This document shows positions 18,942 to 25,117 of a DNA stretch of 64,000 nt, piece after piece; position 1 is the first letter of the stretch; each line of letters opens with the position of its first letter. Source of the stretch: Pirellulaceae bacterium (GTDB taxonomy: Bacteria > Planctomycetota > Planctomycetia > Pirellulales > Pirellulaceae); NCBI GenBank assembly GCA_019636385.1, contig JAHBXT010000002.1, positions 1,178,001 to 1,242,000 on the forward strand, given 5' to 3'. Below the pieces are notes generated by a model. The model did no database searches, had not been told where the DNA came from, and saw only the letters and a list, made by a program, of their open reading frames with translations. The position numbers were made by a program, and so were the translations under genes.

Positions 18942-19082
18942 CTACAGCTTGGAGCGCAGCGCCATGAATCCGACGATCACGAAGATGACGGAGACGATGC
19001 CCCATTGGGTCATGTCCAGTCGCTCGATGAAGTCGGACAGCCCTGTCAGTAATTGCCCTGCTAGCTTGGATACTTGATTCAT
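18942..19082 (-). CDS. 46-aa single-pass membrane protein
   Basis: Short ORF starting at ATG 19082 with GCGAGGCG upstream. The N-terminal half is amphipathic (VSKLAGQLLTGLSDFIERLD). The C-terminal half is one membrane segment (WGIVSVIFVIVGFMAL) closing with RSKL, so the N-terminus is probably outside or periplasmic and the tail cytoplasmic. No family is recognised. The ribosome site, clean helix pattern and the isolated position between a regulator and a tRNA support a real gene. A longer plus-strand ORF overlaps it antisense and is judged less likely. Confidence 0.62.
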   Translation of the reverse strand: MNQVSKLAGQLLTGLSDFIERLDMTQWGIVSVIFVIVGFMALRSKL

Positions 19083-19552
19083 GATTCGCCTCGCTAGTTC
19101 TCGCTAAAAACCGGCCTCAGTTGGTAGAATTTGACCTCGCCGTCGGTCGTCCCCAGTCGGTGACAGCCAAGCCCTGCTATCCAAAATCAATTCATTCGTA
19201 GCTCGCAGTTGAGCAACTCGCGGTATCAGCCGGTGACATGTCGGCGGATCGCCGATCAAAACTCGCTGTACTGGTCGGATCGTAGCGGTTATCCCTGTCG
19301 GTCTGTGGGCATCGTTGGCGGCCGAGTCCAATTGCCTGCCGAACGAGTTGTATCTGAATCTGCATGGCAATTTATAGGCAATAGTTAGGGTGCCATGGCC
19401 AGCTGTTTTCTGCGGTTCAATCGTCCTGCCAACAAATCTGTGCGCGAATGCGTTTTCGCAAACAATGGACTTGCAGCCAAAAACGGGCTGCGTATAATCG
19501 CCGGGCACGAGAAAAGGGCTGAGTAAACGTTCATTTGCTCCCATGCCCAATG
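19083..19552. other. intergenic upstream of tRNA-Asp
   Basis: About 470 bp without a gene I can support. The ORFs here show no motif, ribosome site or protein-like composition. The stretch must hold the promoters for the small membrane protein (minus) and tRNA-Asp (plus). Confidence 0.5.
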
Positions 19553-19626
19553 GGGGCCGTAGCTCAATTGGTTAGAGCACCGGCCTGTCACGCCGGAGGT
19601 TGCGGGTTCGAGCCCCGTCGGCCTCG
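19553..19626 (+). tRNA. tRNA-Asp (GTC)
   Basis: Complete 74-nt cloverleaf. Acceptor GGGGCCG pairs with CGGCCTC (one G-U), with D-arm GCTC..GAGC and anticodon stem CGGCC/GGCCG-type around loop CTGTCAC. The anticodon GTC is at 19587-19589, the T-arm is GCGGGTTCGAGCCCCGT and the discriminator is G. CCA is not encoded. A T-run follows directly and may terminate transcription. The gene flanks one end of the cassette array, 292 bp from its last attC site. Confidence 0.96.
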
Positions 19627-19918
19627 CTTTTTTCTCGTCAAGTGAATCCTGGGGTTTTCTGATGACCTGCAATCTTGTTGCAGTGCGCTATTGTGCCCCA
19701 CAGAGCCGGTAGGCTAATGCTGGCCGCTTCATTCCACCTGCGGACACAGCACAATTACGAGCGCAAGCCTAAGCACCCGTTGACGCGCCGACTAGCACTT
19801 CGTCTCGGCATTCCGTCTTGGCTGCGCCTCAACTCCAGCAGCACAGCGATCCCTTACCTTTTACTCAACATTACTCTCATATCAACTGGACAGAGATTGG
19901 TGGCAGCCCAAGTCCTTC

Positions 19919-20009
19919 GCATAGCGACCGCTACAACCGAGTCGCAGGATTTGATTTTCCACTCCGAATCAGCCCTGCTCCGCGACTTCGGTTGATCGCA
20001 TTGTTATGC
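19919..20009 (-). repeat. attC site closing the GlsB cassette
   Basis: Outer cores GCATAGC (19919-19925) and GTTATGC (20003-20009). Inner arms TACAACCGAGTCGC and GCGACTTCGGTTGAT pair with one unpaired base, as in folded attC. It is the last site of the array in the direction of the genes. Confidence 0.78.
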
Positions 20010-20040
20010 TTCTTCTTGCGCAAGCGTTGTGGCCGTTTGG

Positions 20041-20295
20041 TCAAGTGGCCTTCTTGATCAGGCCGATAACAAACAGCAGAATCACAGCGCCAATTGTTCC
20101 TCCAGCGATCTGGTTGAGGATGGCTGAGTTGAACAAATTGAGACTGCCAAACAAGAATCCGAAGACTAAAGCACCCAGGATTCCGACGACAATGTTTCCC
20201 AGTATTCCAAACCCGCGTCCCTTCATGATTTGTCCAGCTAAGAAGCCAGCGGCCGCGCCAATAAGTAAAGCGATAAGTAATCCGGAAATGTTCAT
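20041..20295 (-). CDS. GlsB/YeaQ/YmgE family small membrane protein (cassette gene)
   Basis: 84 aa, three hydrophobic segments with Gly-rich turns (GLLIALLIGAAAGFLAGQIM, then GILGNIVVGILGALVFGFLFG, then GGTIGAVILLFVIGLI). This is the pattern of the transglycosylase-associated/GlsB family, linked to envelope or general stress in other bacteria. ATG at 20295 has AGGA nine bases upstream. It fills a cassette between two attC sites and is therefore mobile cargo here. The biochemical function of the family is not established. Confidence 0.85.
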   Translation of the reverse strand: MNISGLLIALLIGAAAGFLAGQIMKGRGFGILGNIVVGILGALVFGFLFGSLNLFNSAILNQIAGGTIGAVILLFVIGLIKKAT

Positions 20296-20402
20296 GTGTT
20301 TTCCTGTGGCAGAGCAGAATGGTCAGTTGAATGGGATGATGGACACGTTTCTTCAGAATATCGATAATGATTGTGTTTGAATGAAGCAGTGGTTTTGCGA
20401 CT

Positions 20403-20493
20403 GCATAACGACCAAGGTCGCCGGGCGCGTGCAGATGACATTCTACTTCAAAACCTGCCCGTTCGCCCGCTCCGGTGCACCGCCTTGTTCTTC
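20403..20493 (-). repeat. attC site closing the first IVS-type cassette
   Basis: Outer cores GCATAAC (20403-20409) and GTTCTTC (20487-20493). Inner arms GGTCGCCGGGCG and CGCCCGCTCCGGTGCACC pair imperfectly. The left core is complementary to the far core of the GlsB cassette's attC, as expected for adjacent cassettes. Confidence 0.75.
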
Positions 20494-20923
20494 AGGTTTC
20501 CGCGCAGGGCGCGTACTCGTACTCAGCATCGCGATACTCGCACTCGATTCGATCCTCGGACGCCCCAGCGGTTCGTTGAATCAGTCGAGTCAATATTGAT
20601 ACGATTCGATTAAGCTCTCGTTTGCCACGACAACTCAAATCATCGTCAATCGCTCCGCAGTCCCGCAATTCGTCATGAATCGCGGCACATTCCAGCGCCG
20701 ACCTGCGAGCGATTTCAAAAAATCGATTGTTGTCCTTCAGACCTTGTTTCCCATGGCCGTCGGCAATATTCAGTGGAATCGATTGCGCCGCGCGCAGCCA
20801 TTGATCACGAGCTTGACGATTCGTCTCGCCGAGCGATTCAGCGATTTCATACGAGAATGCCACATACGCGATCGACAGTCGATAAACATCGAGTCGTTCA
20901 TGATCGAAAGTCGGTTCTGCCAT
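20492..20923 (-). CDS. four-helix-bundle protein of the 23S rRNA intervening-sequence (IVS) family, copy 1
   Basis: 143 aa from ATG 20923 (AAAGGA upstream). Begins FDHERLDVYRLSIAYV and contains ARDQWLRAAQSIPLNIADG and RRSALECAAIHDELR, the signature blocks of the S23/IVS four-helix-bundle family. Members are encoded in intervening sequences of some 23S rRNA genes and also occur alone; their role is unclear, with RNA or nucleic-acid binding proposed. The C-terminal residues (ECEYRDAEYEYA) are translated from the left terminal repeat of the surrounding unit. The gene is the sole cargo of its cassette. Strongly similar to the copy at 24289-24726. Confidence 0.86.
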   Translation of the reverse strand: MAEPTFDHERLDVYRLSIAYVAFSYEIAESLGETNRQARDQWLRAAQSIPLNIADGHGKQGLKDNNRFFEIARRSALECAAIHDELRDCGAIDDDLSCRGKRELNRIVSILTRLIQRTAGASEDRIECEYRDAEYEYAPCAET

Positions 20924-20970
20924 CACGATCCTTTCGAGTACGAGTACCGTTGCACTGAGTACGAGTACGA
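20511..20970 (-). mobile_element. IVS-type unit 1 with 35-bp inverted terminal repeats
   Basis: The right end (20936-20970) reads GAGTACGAGTACCG, six variable bases, TGAGTACGAGTACGA. The left end (20511-20545) is its inverted complement with a few changes. Between them lies the four-helix-bundle gene. The same arrangement, with better conserved ends, recurs at 24308-24773. The right end stops seven bases before the attC core in both copies. The ends could fold into a long-range stem in RNA, as the ends of 23S intervening sequences do. Confidence 0.75.
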
Positions 20971-20977
20971 CTGTTCT

Positions 20978-21068
20978 GCCGAACGACCAAGGTAACCCGG
21001 CGGCGGCCAAGGACCTTCGATTTCAGTGTCCGCCCGATACGCCGCTCAGGTTGACCGCCCTGTTCGGC
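20978..21068 (-). repeat. attC site closing the RibD/DHFR-like cassette
   Basis: Perfectly mirrored cores GCCGAAC (20978-20984) and GTTCGGC (21062-21068), six-base spacers, and inner arms GGTAACCCGGCGGC and GCCGCTCAGGTTGAC that pair. The best preserved site of the array. It overlaps the 3' end of the reductase gene. Confidence 0.85.
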
Positions 21069-21643
21069 GTTTCGTTCGCCCTCACTGCGAGTGTGTTCGG
21101 GACTTCGTACCGCAGTTCAACGAAGCCCGTTCCAATCTGACTTGCGGATACGAGGCGCAGAGGCGGCGACGACAGCCGCCGTGGAAACAAAGGTTTGCCC
21201 CGCCCCAACGTCACCGATCCAACCTGTACGATCAATTCGTCGAGTAGCCCCGCATCGAAGAATTGTCCGGCAAGTTCCCCGCCGCCAACGATCCAGATGT
21301 TCGCGGAACCAGCCGCAGTTCGCATTTCTTTATGCACAGGTCGTACGTCGCCTTTGACGAACCTTACGTCGGCACCGGGCGCGAGCGGCAGAACCCGCGA
21401 GGAGAAAACCCACGTGGGTTGTGCGTACGGCCAAGTGCTCCCCAGCTGATCCTTGATGACGAGCGCGTGACGAAGCATCCACTCGTAGGTCGATGAGCCC
21501 ATTGCGAGAGCACCTACGCCGGCGATGAATGCCGGGTAACTGGTGTCATTCACATCGCCTAGCGGGAAGAGCCAATCTAGCGAGTCCTCCTCGGTCGCAA
21601 TGAAGCCGTCGAGACTCGTGGCTGCGTAGTACTGCGTCTTCAT
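21023..21643 (-). CDS. dihydrofolate-reductase-like / RibD C-terminal domain protein (cassette gene)
   Basis: 206 aa, start ATG 21643. MKTQYYAATSLDGFIATEEDSLDWL is the typical opening of the RibD-C/DHFR-like family. ALAMGSSTYEWML, ANIWIVGGGELAGQFFDAGLLDEL and GRGKPLFP are the NADPH-binding and core blocks. Members reduce pteridine- or deazaflavin-like substrates; the true substrate is unknown and it is not a proven dihydrofolate reductase. The final roughly 15 residues are translated from the attC site, which suggests the C-terminus was extended by cassette sequence. Confidence 0.85.
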   Translation of the reverse strand: MKTQYYAATSLDGFIATEEDSLDWLFPLGDVNDTSYPAFIAGVGALAMGSSTYEWMLRHALVIKDQLGSTWPYAQPTWVFSSRVLPLAPGADVRFVKGDVRPVHKEMRTAAGSANIWIVGGGELAGQFFDAGLLDELIVQVGSVTLGRGKPLFPRRLSSPPLRLVSASQIGTGFVELRYEVPNTLAVRANETPNRAVNLSGVSGGH

Positions 21644-21677
21644 GCTCTGAATTCCACCGATATCTCACCAGACTGAC

Positions 21678-21767
21678 GCCGAACGACACGCATCAGCGGG
21701 CCGGCGCGAGATGCATTGATTTGAAAACCGACCTGATCGCCGGCTCCGTTGCATGCGATTGTTCATT
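21678..21767 (-). repeat. attC site closing the zinc-ribbon cassette
   Basis: Cores GCCGAAC (21678-21684) and GTTCATT (21761-21767, diverged). Inner arms CATCAGCGGGCCGGCG and CGCCGGCTCCGTTGCATG pair. The central TTGATTTGAAAACC resembles the loops of the neighbouring sites. Confidence 0.75.
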
Positions 21768-21793
21768 GCGTCTTCCGGGAATGCAAGCAGTCA

Positions 21794-22063
21794 TTATACT
21801 GCATTGCCACACCCCTTGCAGCGTTGTCCACTGGGTCCCGACCAGACGCGATATGTTCCGCAGGAAATAAAGCGAATTTCTGGTTTGAGTTGGGATCTGC
21901 AAATTTGGCAACGATGTTCGTATCGCGTATTCTTGGAATTCTTGGCGAGTCGTGCCAAGCAGATCGGACAAATTCCAGATTTCTTTCGATTCGCGTGTTT
22001 CTTCGCACGGTGTGGCAACGAGTCTTTGTCATCGATTGCGTCATTAAGTGAGTTTCTTCGCAA
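21794..22063 (-). CDS. small zinc-ribbon-like protein (cassette gene)
   Basis: Up to 89 aa. The basic N-terminal part is followed by CPIC, CQIC, an isolated Cys and CKGC near the C-terminus, a spacing that fits one or two structural zinc sites. No family is recognised. The only in-frame start is TTG at 22063 without a clear ribosome site, so the start is uncertain; the stop is TAA at 21794. It occupies its cassette on the same strand as the other cargo genes. A role in nucleic-acid or protein binding would be typical of such ribbons but is unproven. Confidence 0.55.
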   Translation of the reverse strand: MRRNSLNDAIDDKDSLPHRAKKHANRKKSGICPICLARLAKNSKNTRYEHRCQICRSQLKPEIRFISCGTYRVWSGPSGQRCKGCGNAV

Positions 22064-22172
22064 GCGCCGAGATGACTGTCGCTTCGTGAAGACGGTGGGC
22101 CGCTCTCCGGGCTCTTGTTACTTGTGCCGGTTAGTGACGAGATTGACCATACTCAATCCTGGATGTCAAAGC

Positions 22173-22262
22173 GACGAACGCTACCGTTCACCGGGCCGCC
22201 GCCGAAAAATTCCGATTTCAAACCCGCGTGATCGGCGGCTTCGGTTGACCGCATGGACACGT
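22173..22262 (-). repeat. attC site closing the membrane-protein cassette
   Basis: Left core GACGAAC (22173-22179). Inner arms GTTCACCGGGCCGCCGCC and GGCGGCTTCGGTTGAC pair well. The right core, near GACACGT (22256-22262), is degenerate. The centre shares GATTTCAAACCCGCG with the next site. Confidence 0.72.
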
Positions 22263-22643
22263 GGACTTGTCCGGCGTACCAACGAAAATTCGAGGAAGGC
22301 GTTCGCAAATCGCCGCAAGCGCCAACAAAAAGATGGCCGCAATTATGGTACCGATAATCGCGCCAACTAGTCCACCAGTCACATACCAGACTATTGCCGG
22401 TATGTCATTCGTCGCACGCCAATACAACCAGTGTCCAGTCGCAATTCCGATGGCGGCAAAACCGCCGCCCATAATGAACCGGAAGATTCGCCCCGGCGAT
22501 GAGCCTGATGACCGCGATGCAACAGCCAGAAACGGAAGTGCAATCAGCAACGCGATCGGAATCATCAACAATGCGACGAGCGCCCAACCGACAATGTCCT
22601 CGAAAGTGTCGAACGTGCCAGCGACGATTATCATTTGAGACAT
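22218..22643 (-). CDS. small integral membrane protein of unknown function (cassette gene)
   Basis: 141 aa from ATG 22643, preceded by CAGGA; an in-frame start 12 bp upstream is also possible. Three hydrophobic segments: VGWALVALLMIPIALLIALPFL, then FIMGGGFAAIGIATGHWLYW, then VWYVTGGLVGAIIGTIIAAIFLLAL. The hydrophilic C-terminal tail with a CPC motif (STCPCGQPKPP) runs into the attC site. No family recognised. Confidence 0.68.
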   Translation of the reverse strand: MSQMIIVAGTFDTFEDIVGWALVALLMIPIALLIALPFLAVASRSSGSSPGRIFRFIMGGGFAAIGIATGHWLYWRATNDIPAIVWYVTGGLVGAIIGTIIAAIFLLALAAICERLPRIFVGTPDKSTCPCGQPKPPITRV

Positions 22644-22714
22644 GATGAGAACCAATCCTGCGATTCGTATGCGTTAGAGTTGTATCCGTTTCGCTCAGGA
22701 GGTGGTCTTCGTCC

Positions 22715-22805
22715 ACGTACCGACGGCGGTAACCGGGCCGCCGCCAAGAGCCTTTGATTTCAAAACCCGCGCGATCGGCGACTTGGGTGTATCGCTTTGT
22801 TCGGC
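22715..22805 (-). repeat. attC site closing the 136-aa hypothetical cassette
   Basis: Right core GTTCGGC (22799-22805) is intact; the left core is degenerate (about 22715-22721). Inner arms GGTAACCGGGCCGCC and GGCGACTTGGGTG pair, and the central GATTTCAAAACCCGCG is nearly identical to the preceding site. Confidence 0.75.
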
Positions 22806-22818
22806 AATTATACACCGC

Positions 22819-23229
22819 CTACTGATTTGATAACGCTTTGAAGCCTGTGGGTTTGGGATTCTTTACGCACCATTCAGAAAGCAAAGCAAACTGCAACGAT
22901 TCGGCATCGAGAAATGGGCCGCCGCAATTCCGCAAATCTGAGAGAACCGCATGAAAACCTAGTAGGGATTTATCGAGAATTGTCGGGAATGCAGCCTGTT
23001 TCGAAAAACCTTGTGATCGCATCAGTTCCGTATGGGAAAGGGAGCGATCCCCAATGTGGTAAATGACAATGCCAAGTCCAAAACGATAATGCAGTTCCAG
23101 TCGATGATTCCCGCGAACGAACTCACCAATGGAATACTGTCCACCAGACGAATTTCCGACAGTCAACATTACGAACCTGAAGCCAGCCGGTTCGAGCAGT
23201 TCGCCCAAAATCGCTGCACCGACACGCAA
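22819..23229 (-). CDS. hypothetical protein (cassette gene)
   Basis: About 136 aa, no family recognised. The composition is protein-like throughout (GGQYSIGEFVRGNHRLELHY, FGLGIVIYHIGDRSLSHTELMR). The only marked start is TTG at 23229, but the frame stays open upstream through an eight-T run (FFLAEEQ) into the attC site. The true start is therefore uncertain, and slippage or loss of an upstream part is possible. No signal peptide or membrane segment. Confidence 0.6.
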   Translation of the reverse strand: MRVGAAILGELLEPAGFRFVMLTVGNSSGGQYSIGEFVRGNHRLELHYRFGLGIVIYHIGDRSLSHTELMRSQGFSKQAAFPTILDKSLLGFHAVLSDLRNCGGPFLDAESLQFALLSEWCVKNPKPTGFKALSNQ

Positions 23230-23262
23230 TTGTTCTTCTGCTAAAAAAAATGATCCAGGTTT

Positions 23263-23353
23263 GCCGAACGCTCCGCATCACGGTGCACGATAGGAAAAAC
23301 TATGCAATCAGAAAAGACGCCGATGAGTGCTCCCGTGCATGCGGTTGTTATGC
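23263..23353 (-). repeat. attC site closing the unassigned cassette
   Basis: Cores GCCGAAC (23263-23269) and GTTATGC (23347-23353). Inner arms are shorter (CATCACGGTGCACG and CGTGCATG). The right core is complementary to GCATAAC of the next site, as expected for cassette ends. Confidence 0.7.
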
Positions 23354-23648
23354 CGCCGTGTGAGCATGGGGCGCTTGCCATTTTGGTGGAGGTGCCATTC
23401 AGTGATCGATGGAACGCATGCGATGACGTCGCTGAAGCCTACGCGGTGGAGGTTGGCGACGACATCCCAGGCGGTTGCATTATTTGGGGTCGGTATCACA
23501 GGAAGTGGCAGCCAAACGTATCTGGCCGCTGGTTGGTGTCGCGTTTCATTCGAGGGGCGTCACGGATGCTGCATAGCGAGCAACGCGGTGGAGACGATTG
23601 GGGTGGAGTGGATGGGGCATGATTCGCTGGCTGGTAGAGCACCAGTCG
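23354..23648. other. cassette body without a confidently assigned gene
   Basis: Competing ORFs exist on both strands. A plus-strand frame from 23302 encodes 106 aa (with GGCIIWGRYHRKWQPNVSGR), and a minus-strand frame from 23499 (GTG) encodes 63 aa (with DVIACVPSITEWHLHQNGKR). Both run into the attC site, and neither has a ribosome site or a recognised motif. The cassette may carry a decayed gene. Confidence 0.35.
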
Positions 23649-23735
23649 GCATAACGTCGTAATGAACCGCGCGCCGCGCGGGCGCCAAACGCTGGCACGC
23701 CGGCTCCGGCGCGTCGGTTCCTTTTGGAGTTAGAG
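23649..23735 (-). repeat. attC site closing the acetyltransferase cassette
   Basis: Cores GCATAAC (23649-23655) and GTTAGAG (23729-23735). Inner arms ATGAACCGCGCGCCG and CGGCGCGTCGGTTCC pair over 13-14 positions. GTTAGAGCC is the exact nine-base complement of the core opening the same cassette at 24188-24196. Confidence 0.8.
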
Positions 23736-24176
23736 CCCATTTAGCGACCTCGTAAGGCCGACCACATGCCATCGCTCGGTGAAGCCCAGCCTCCGGTAGA
23801 ACGCCTGAGCTTCAGTGTTCGTCACCTCGGCGTCGGTAGCCATTTCCTTGCAACCTTTGGTTTTGAACCATTCGCAGGCGAAGGTAACAAGCCTGCGTCC
23901 GTGCTGTTGGCCACGATGATCGGGATGCAGATAGATACCTTCAATGTAGCCGACTGGACCGCCAATGCAACCATCGACGAAATTGCGTAGCGTGAGTTCC
24001 AGTAGCCCGATAGCGTCACCTTCATCGGACCAAACGAGAAAACACTCGGCTTGGTCAGACGCGAACAGCCACTCCATCTCCTCATCGTGGAACCGTGGAT
24101 CGAGGTCCGAGTAAACGGCCTGTCGCATCCGCTTCCAGATCGGGAATTGCTCGCGTTCAACGATAGCGATACGCAT
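23730..24176 (-). CDS. GNAT acetyltransferase resembling aminoglycoside 6'-N-acetyltransferases (cassette gene)
   Basis: 148 aa, the usual size for AAC(6')-I type enzymes. Family-like blocks are IWKRMRQAVYSDL near the start, GLLELTLRNFVDGC, GPVGYIEGIYLHP (74-85), the acetyl-CoA loop HRGQQHGRRL (87-96) and TNTEAQAFYRRLGF (119-132). The first Gly of the usual QxxGxG loop is Gln. AAC(6') enzymes acetylate the 6'-amine of aminoglycosides; the resemblance is clear to me from memory, but activity on drugs is not shown by sequence. The 3' end overlaps the attC core. Integron cassettes are the classical carriers of such genes in pathogens. Confidence 0.8.
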   Translation of the reverse strand: MRIAIVEREQFPIWKRMRQAVYSDLDPRFHDEEMEWLFASDQAECFLVWSDEGDAIGLLELTLRNFVDGCIGGPVGYIEGIYLHPDHRGQQHGRRLVTFACEWFKTKGCKEMATDAEVTNTEAQAFYRRLGFTERWHVVGLTRSLNGL

Positions 24177-24189
24177 GTGGTTCCGTGGG

Positions 24190-24284
24190 CTCTAACGATT
24201 GCGATAACGCGGCCGGGAGTTGACGTTGCCGAGCGAAGCGAGCCAACCGGCCTATTCCGGCTCGCGTTCATCCGTCAGTTCGTC
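24190..24284 (-). repeat. attC site closing the second IVS-type cassette
   Basis: Cores CTCTAAC (24190-24196) and GTTCGTC (24278-24284). Inner arms GATAACGCGGCCGG and CCGGCTCGCGTTCATC pair. A secondary GCCGAGCGAAGCGAGCC lies in the loop. GTTCGTC is the complement of GACGAAC that opens the same cassette at 24781. Confidence 0.8.
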
Positions 24285-24288
24285 AAAT

Positions 24289-24726
24289 TTATCCACTTCG
24301 GTCGGCCTCGTACTCGTACTCAGCATCGCGGTACTCGTACTCGTACTCGATCTTTGCCTCGGAGACAGCTTCTGTTCGTTGGATCAATCGAGTCAGCATC
24401 GACACGATCCGTTTCAGATCCGATTTACCCCTTCGATGGGAATCATCATCAATCACATCGTAAACACGCAATACGTCGTGAATCGCAGCACATTCCAATG
24501 CCGATCCGCGCGCAACTTCGAAGAATCGATTCTTGTCCTTCAGGCTTTGTTTGCCATTGCCCTCAGCGATGTTCAGTGGGATCGATTGAGCAGCGCGAAG
24601 CCACTGGTCACGAGCTTGTCGATTAACGCCGCCCAGCGTCTTGGCGATGCGATACGAGACCGCGACGTAATCAATGGCGAGACAGTAAACGTCGAGTCGT
24701 TCGTGGTCGAAAACCGGTGGCGTCAT
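24289..24726 (-). CDS. four-helix-bundle protein of the 23S rRNA intervening-sequence (IVS) family, copy 2
   Basis: 145 aa from ATG 24726 with AAGGGG upstream. Same family blocks as copy 1 (FDHERLDVYCLAIDYVAVSY, ARDQWLRAAQSIPLNIAEGN, GSALECAAIHDVLR). The central 110 residues look roughly two-thirds identical to copy 1 by eye. The C-terminus (YEYEYRDAEYEYE) is again translated from the terminal repeat. Two diverged copies in separate cassettes argue for independent capture or an old duplication rather than assembly error. Confidence 0.86.
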   Translation of the reverse strand: MTPPVFDHERLDVYCLAIDYVAVSYRIAKTLGGVNRQARDQWLRAAQSIPLNIAEGNGKQSLKDKNRFFEVARGSALECAAIHDVLRVYDVIDDDSHRRGKSDLKRIVSMLTRLIQRTEAVSEAKIEYEYEYRDAEYEYEADRSG

Positions 24727-24773
24727 CGCGGCCCCTTCGAGTACGAGTACCGTTGCACTGAGTACGAGTACGA
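24308..24773 (-). mobile_element. IVS-type unit 2 with 35-bp inverted terminal repeats
   Basis: The left end (24308-24342) and right end (24739-24773) are exact inverted complements in a 14-bp block (GAGTACGAGTACCG) and a 15-bp block (TGAGTACGAGTACGA), separated by six bases that differ between the ends. An extra copy of the short motif extends the left end. The unit is 466 bp and holds only the four-helix-bundle gene. Confidence 0.78.
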
Positions 24774-24780
24774 TTTTCCG

Positions 24781-24817
24781 GACGAACGGCAGCGATAACC
24801 CAGCCCGAGCGGTTGAC
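24781..24817 (-). repeat. truncated attC site at the upstream edge of the array
   Basis: GACGAAC (24781-24787), a six-base spacer and GATAACCCAGCCCG match the first half of the other sites. The mirrored half with a GTT core is not found. The sequence switches into the group II intron remnant, so the site was probably interrupted or cut there. Confidence 0.6.
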
Positions 24818-25117
24818 TCACCACAAGTCAAAACGGTCGATCGAGGTCTTGGTGTTCATCGATGGTACGCCCGTCATGGACATGAGTTTATGGGGTTCAA
24901 GTCCCCTATACGAGATAGGAATCTCTGGGAGATCAGTATACCAAATGACAGCTTCGAGAGAAGAAGTACAAGGTGAAGGCAACTGCGGAAGGGCAACCGA
25001 CCGTGGGAAGGAAGCCTGCGAATGTGTGGGTAAGTACCGGGTCTGTCGACTGCCGTCAGAGCGTCAATCCCCACTCGGGCGCATTCACACCGAATCTGCG
25101 CGGCTACGAACAGAAAC
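24818..25117 (+). other. probable 5' remnant of a group II intron, no gene
   Basis: Between the truncated attC and the reverse-transcriptase fragment the sequence is rich in short purine runs and lacks a convincing ORF, as expected for intron RNA domains. I could not delimit an intron 5' end. A T-arm-like element (GGGGTTCAAGTCCCC, 24892-24906) is present but no full tRNA. Confidence 0.35.

Larger units (their letters stand above)
19919..24817 (-). mobile_element. integron-type gene cassette array lacking an integrase (CALIN-like)
   Basis: Nine complete attC-like sites of 87-95 bp and one truncated site alternate with small genes at spacings of about 0.3-0.7 kb. Each site has outer 7-bp cores that mirror each other, short spacers, and inner arms that pair imperfectly. 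In consecutive sites the outer core at a cassette's start is complementary to the core closing that cassette; the clearest cases are GGCTCTAAC with GTTAGAGCC, GCATAAC with GTTATGC, and GACGAAC with GTTCGTC. This is expected from site-specific excision and insertion. Genes run on the minus strand, so the array reads from 24.8 kb to 19.9 kb. No intI gene is visible in the window. Confidence 0.85.

Noticed and set aside
18642..19052. 136-codon plus-strand ORF with fairly protein-like composition
   Set aside because: TTG start, no ribosome site, acidic low-complexity end antisense to the 46-aa membrane protein, no motif. Kept only as a doubt.
19104..19550. 148-codon minus-strand ORF before tRNA-Asp
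   Set aside because: No ribosome site, no domain pattern, overlaps the tRNA promoter region.
23302..23622. 106-codon plus-strand ORF in the unassigned cassette
   Set aside because: Starts inside the attC site and runs against all other cassette genes; an opposing minus ORF is equally plausible, so neither is called.
24892..24906. Possible tRNA (T-arm GGGGTTCAAGTCCCC)
   Set aside because: Only a four-pair T-arm; no acceptor, D or anticodon arms were found nearby.
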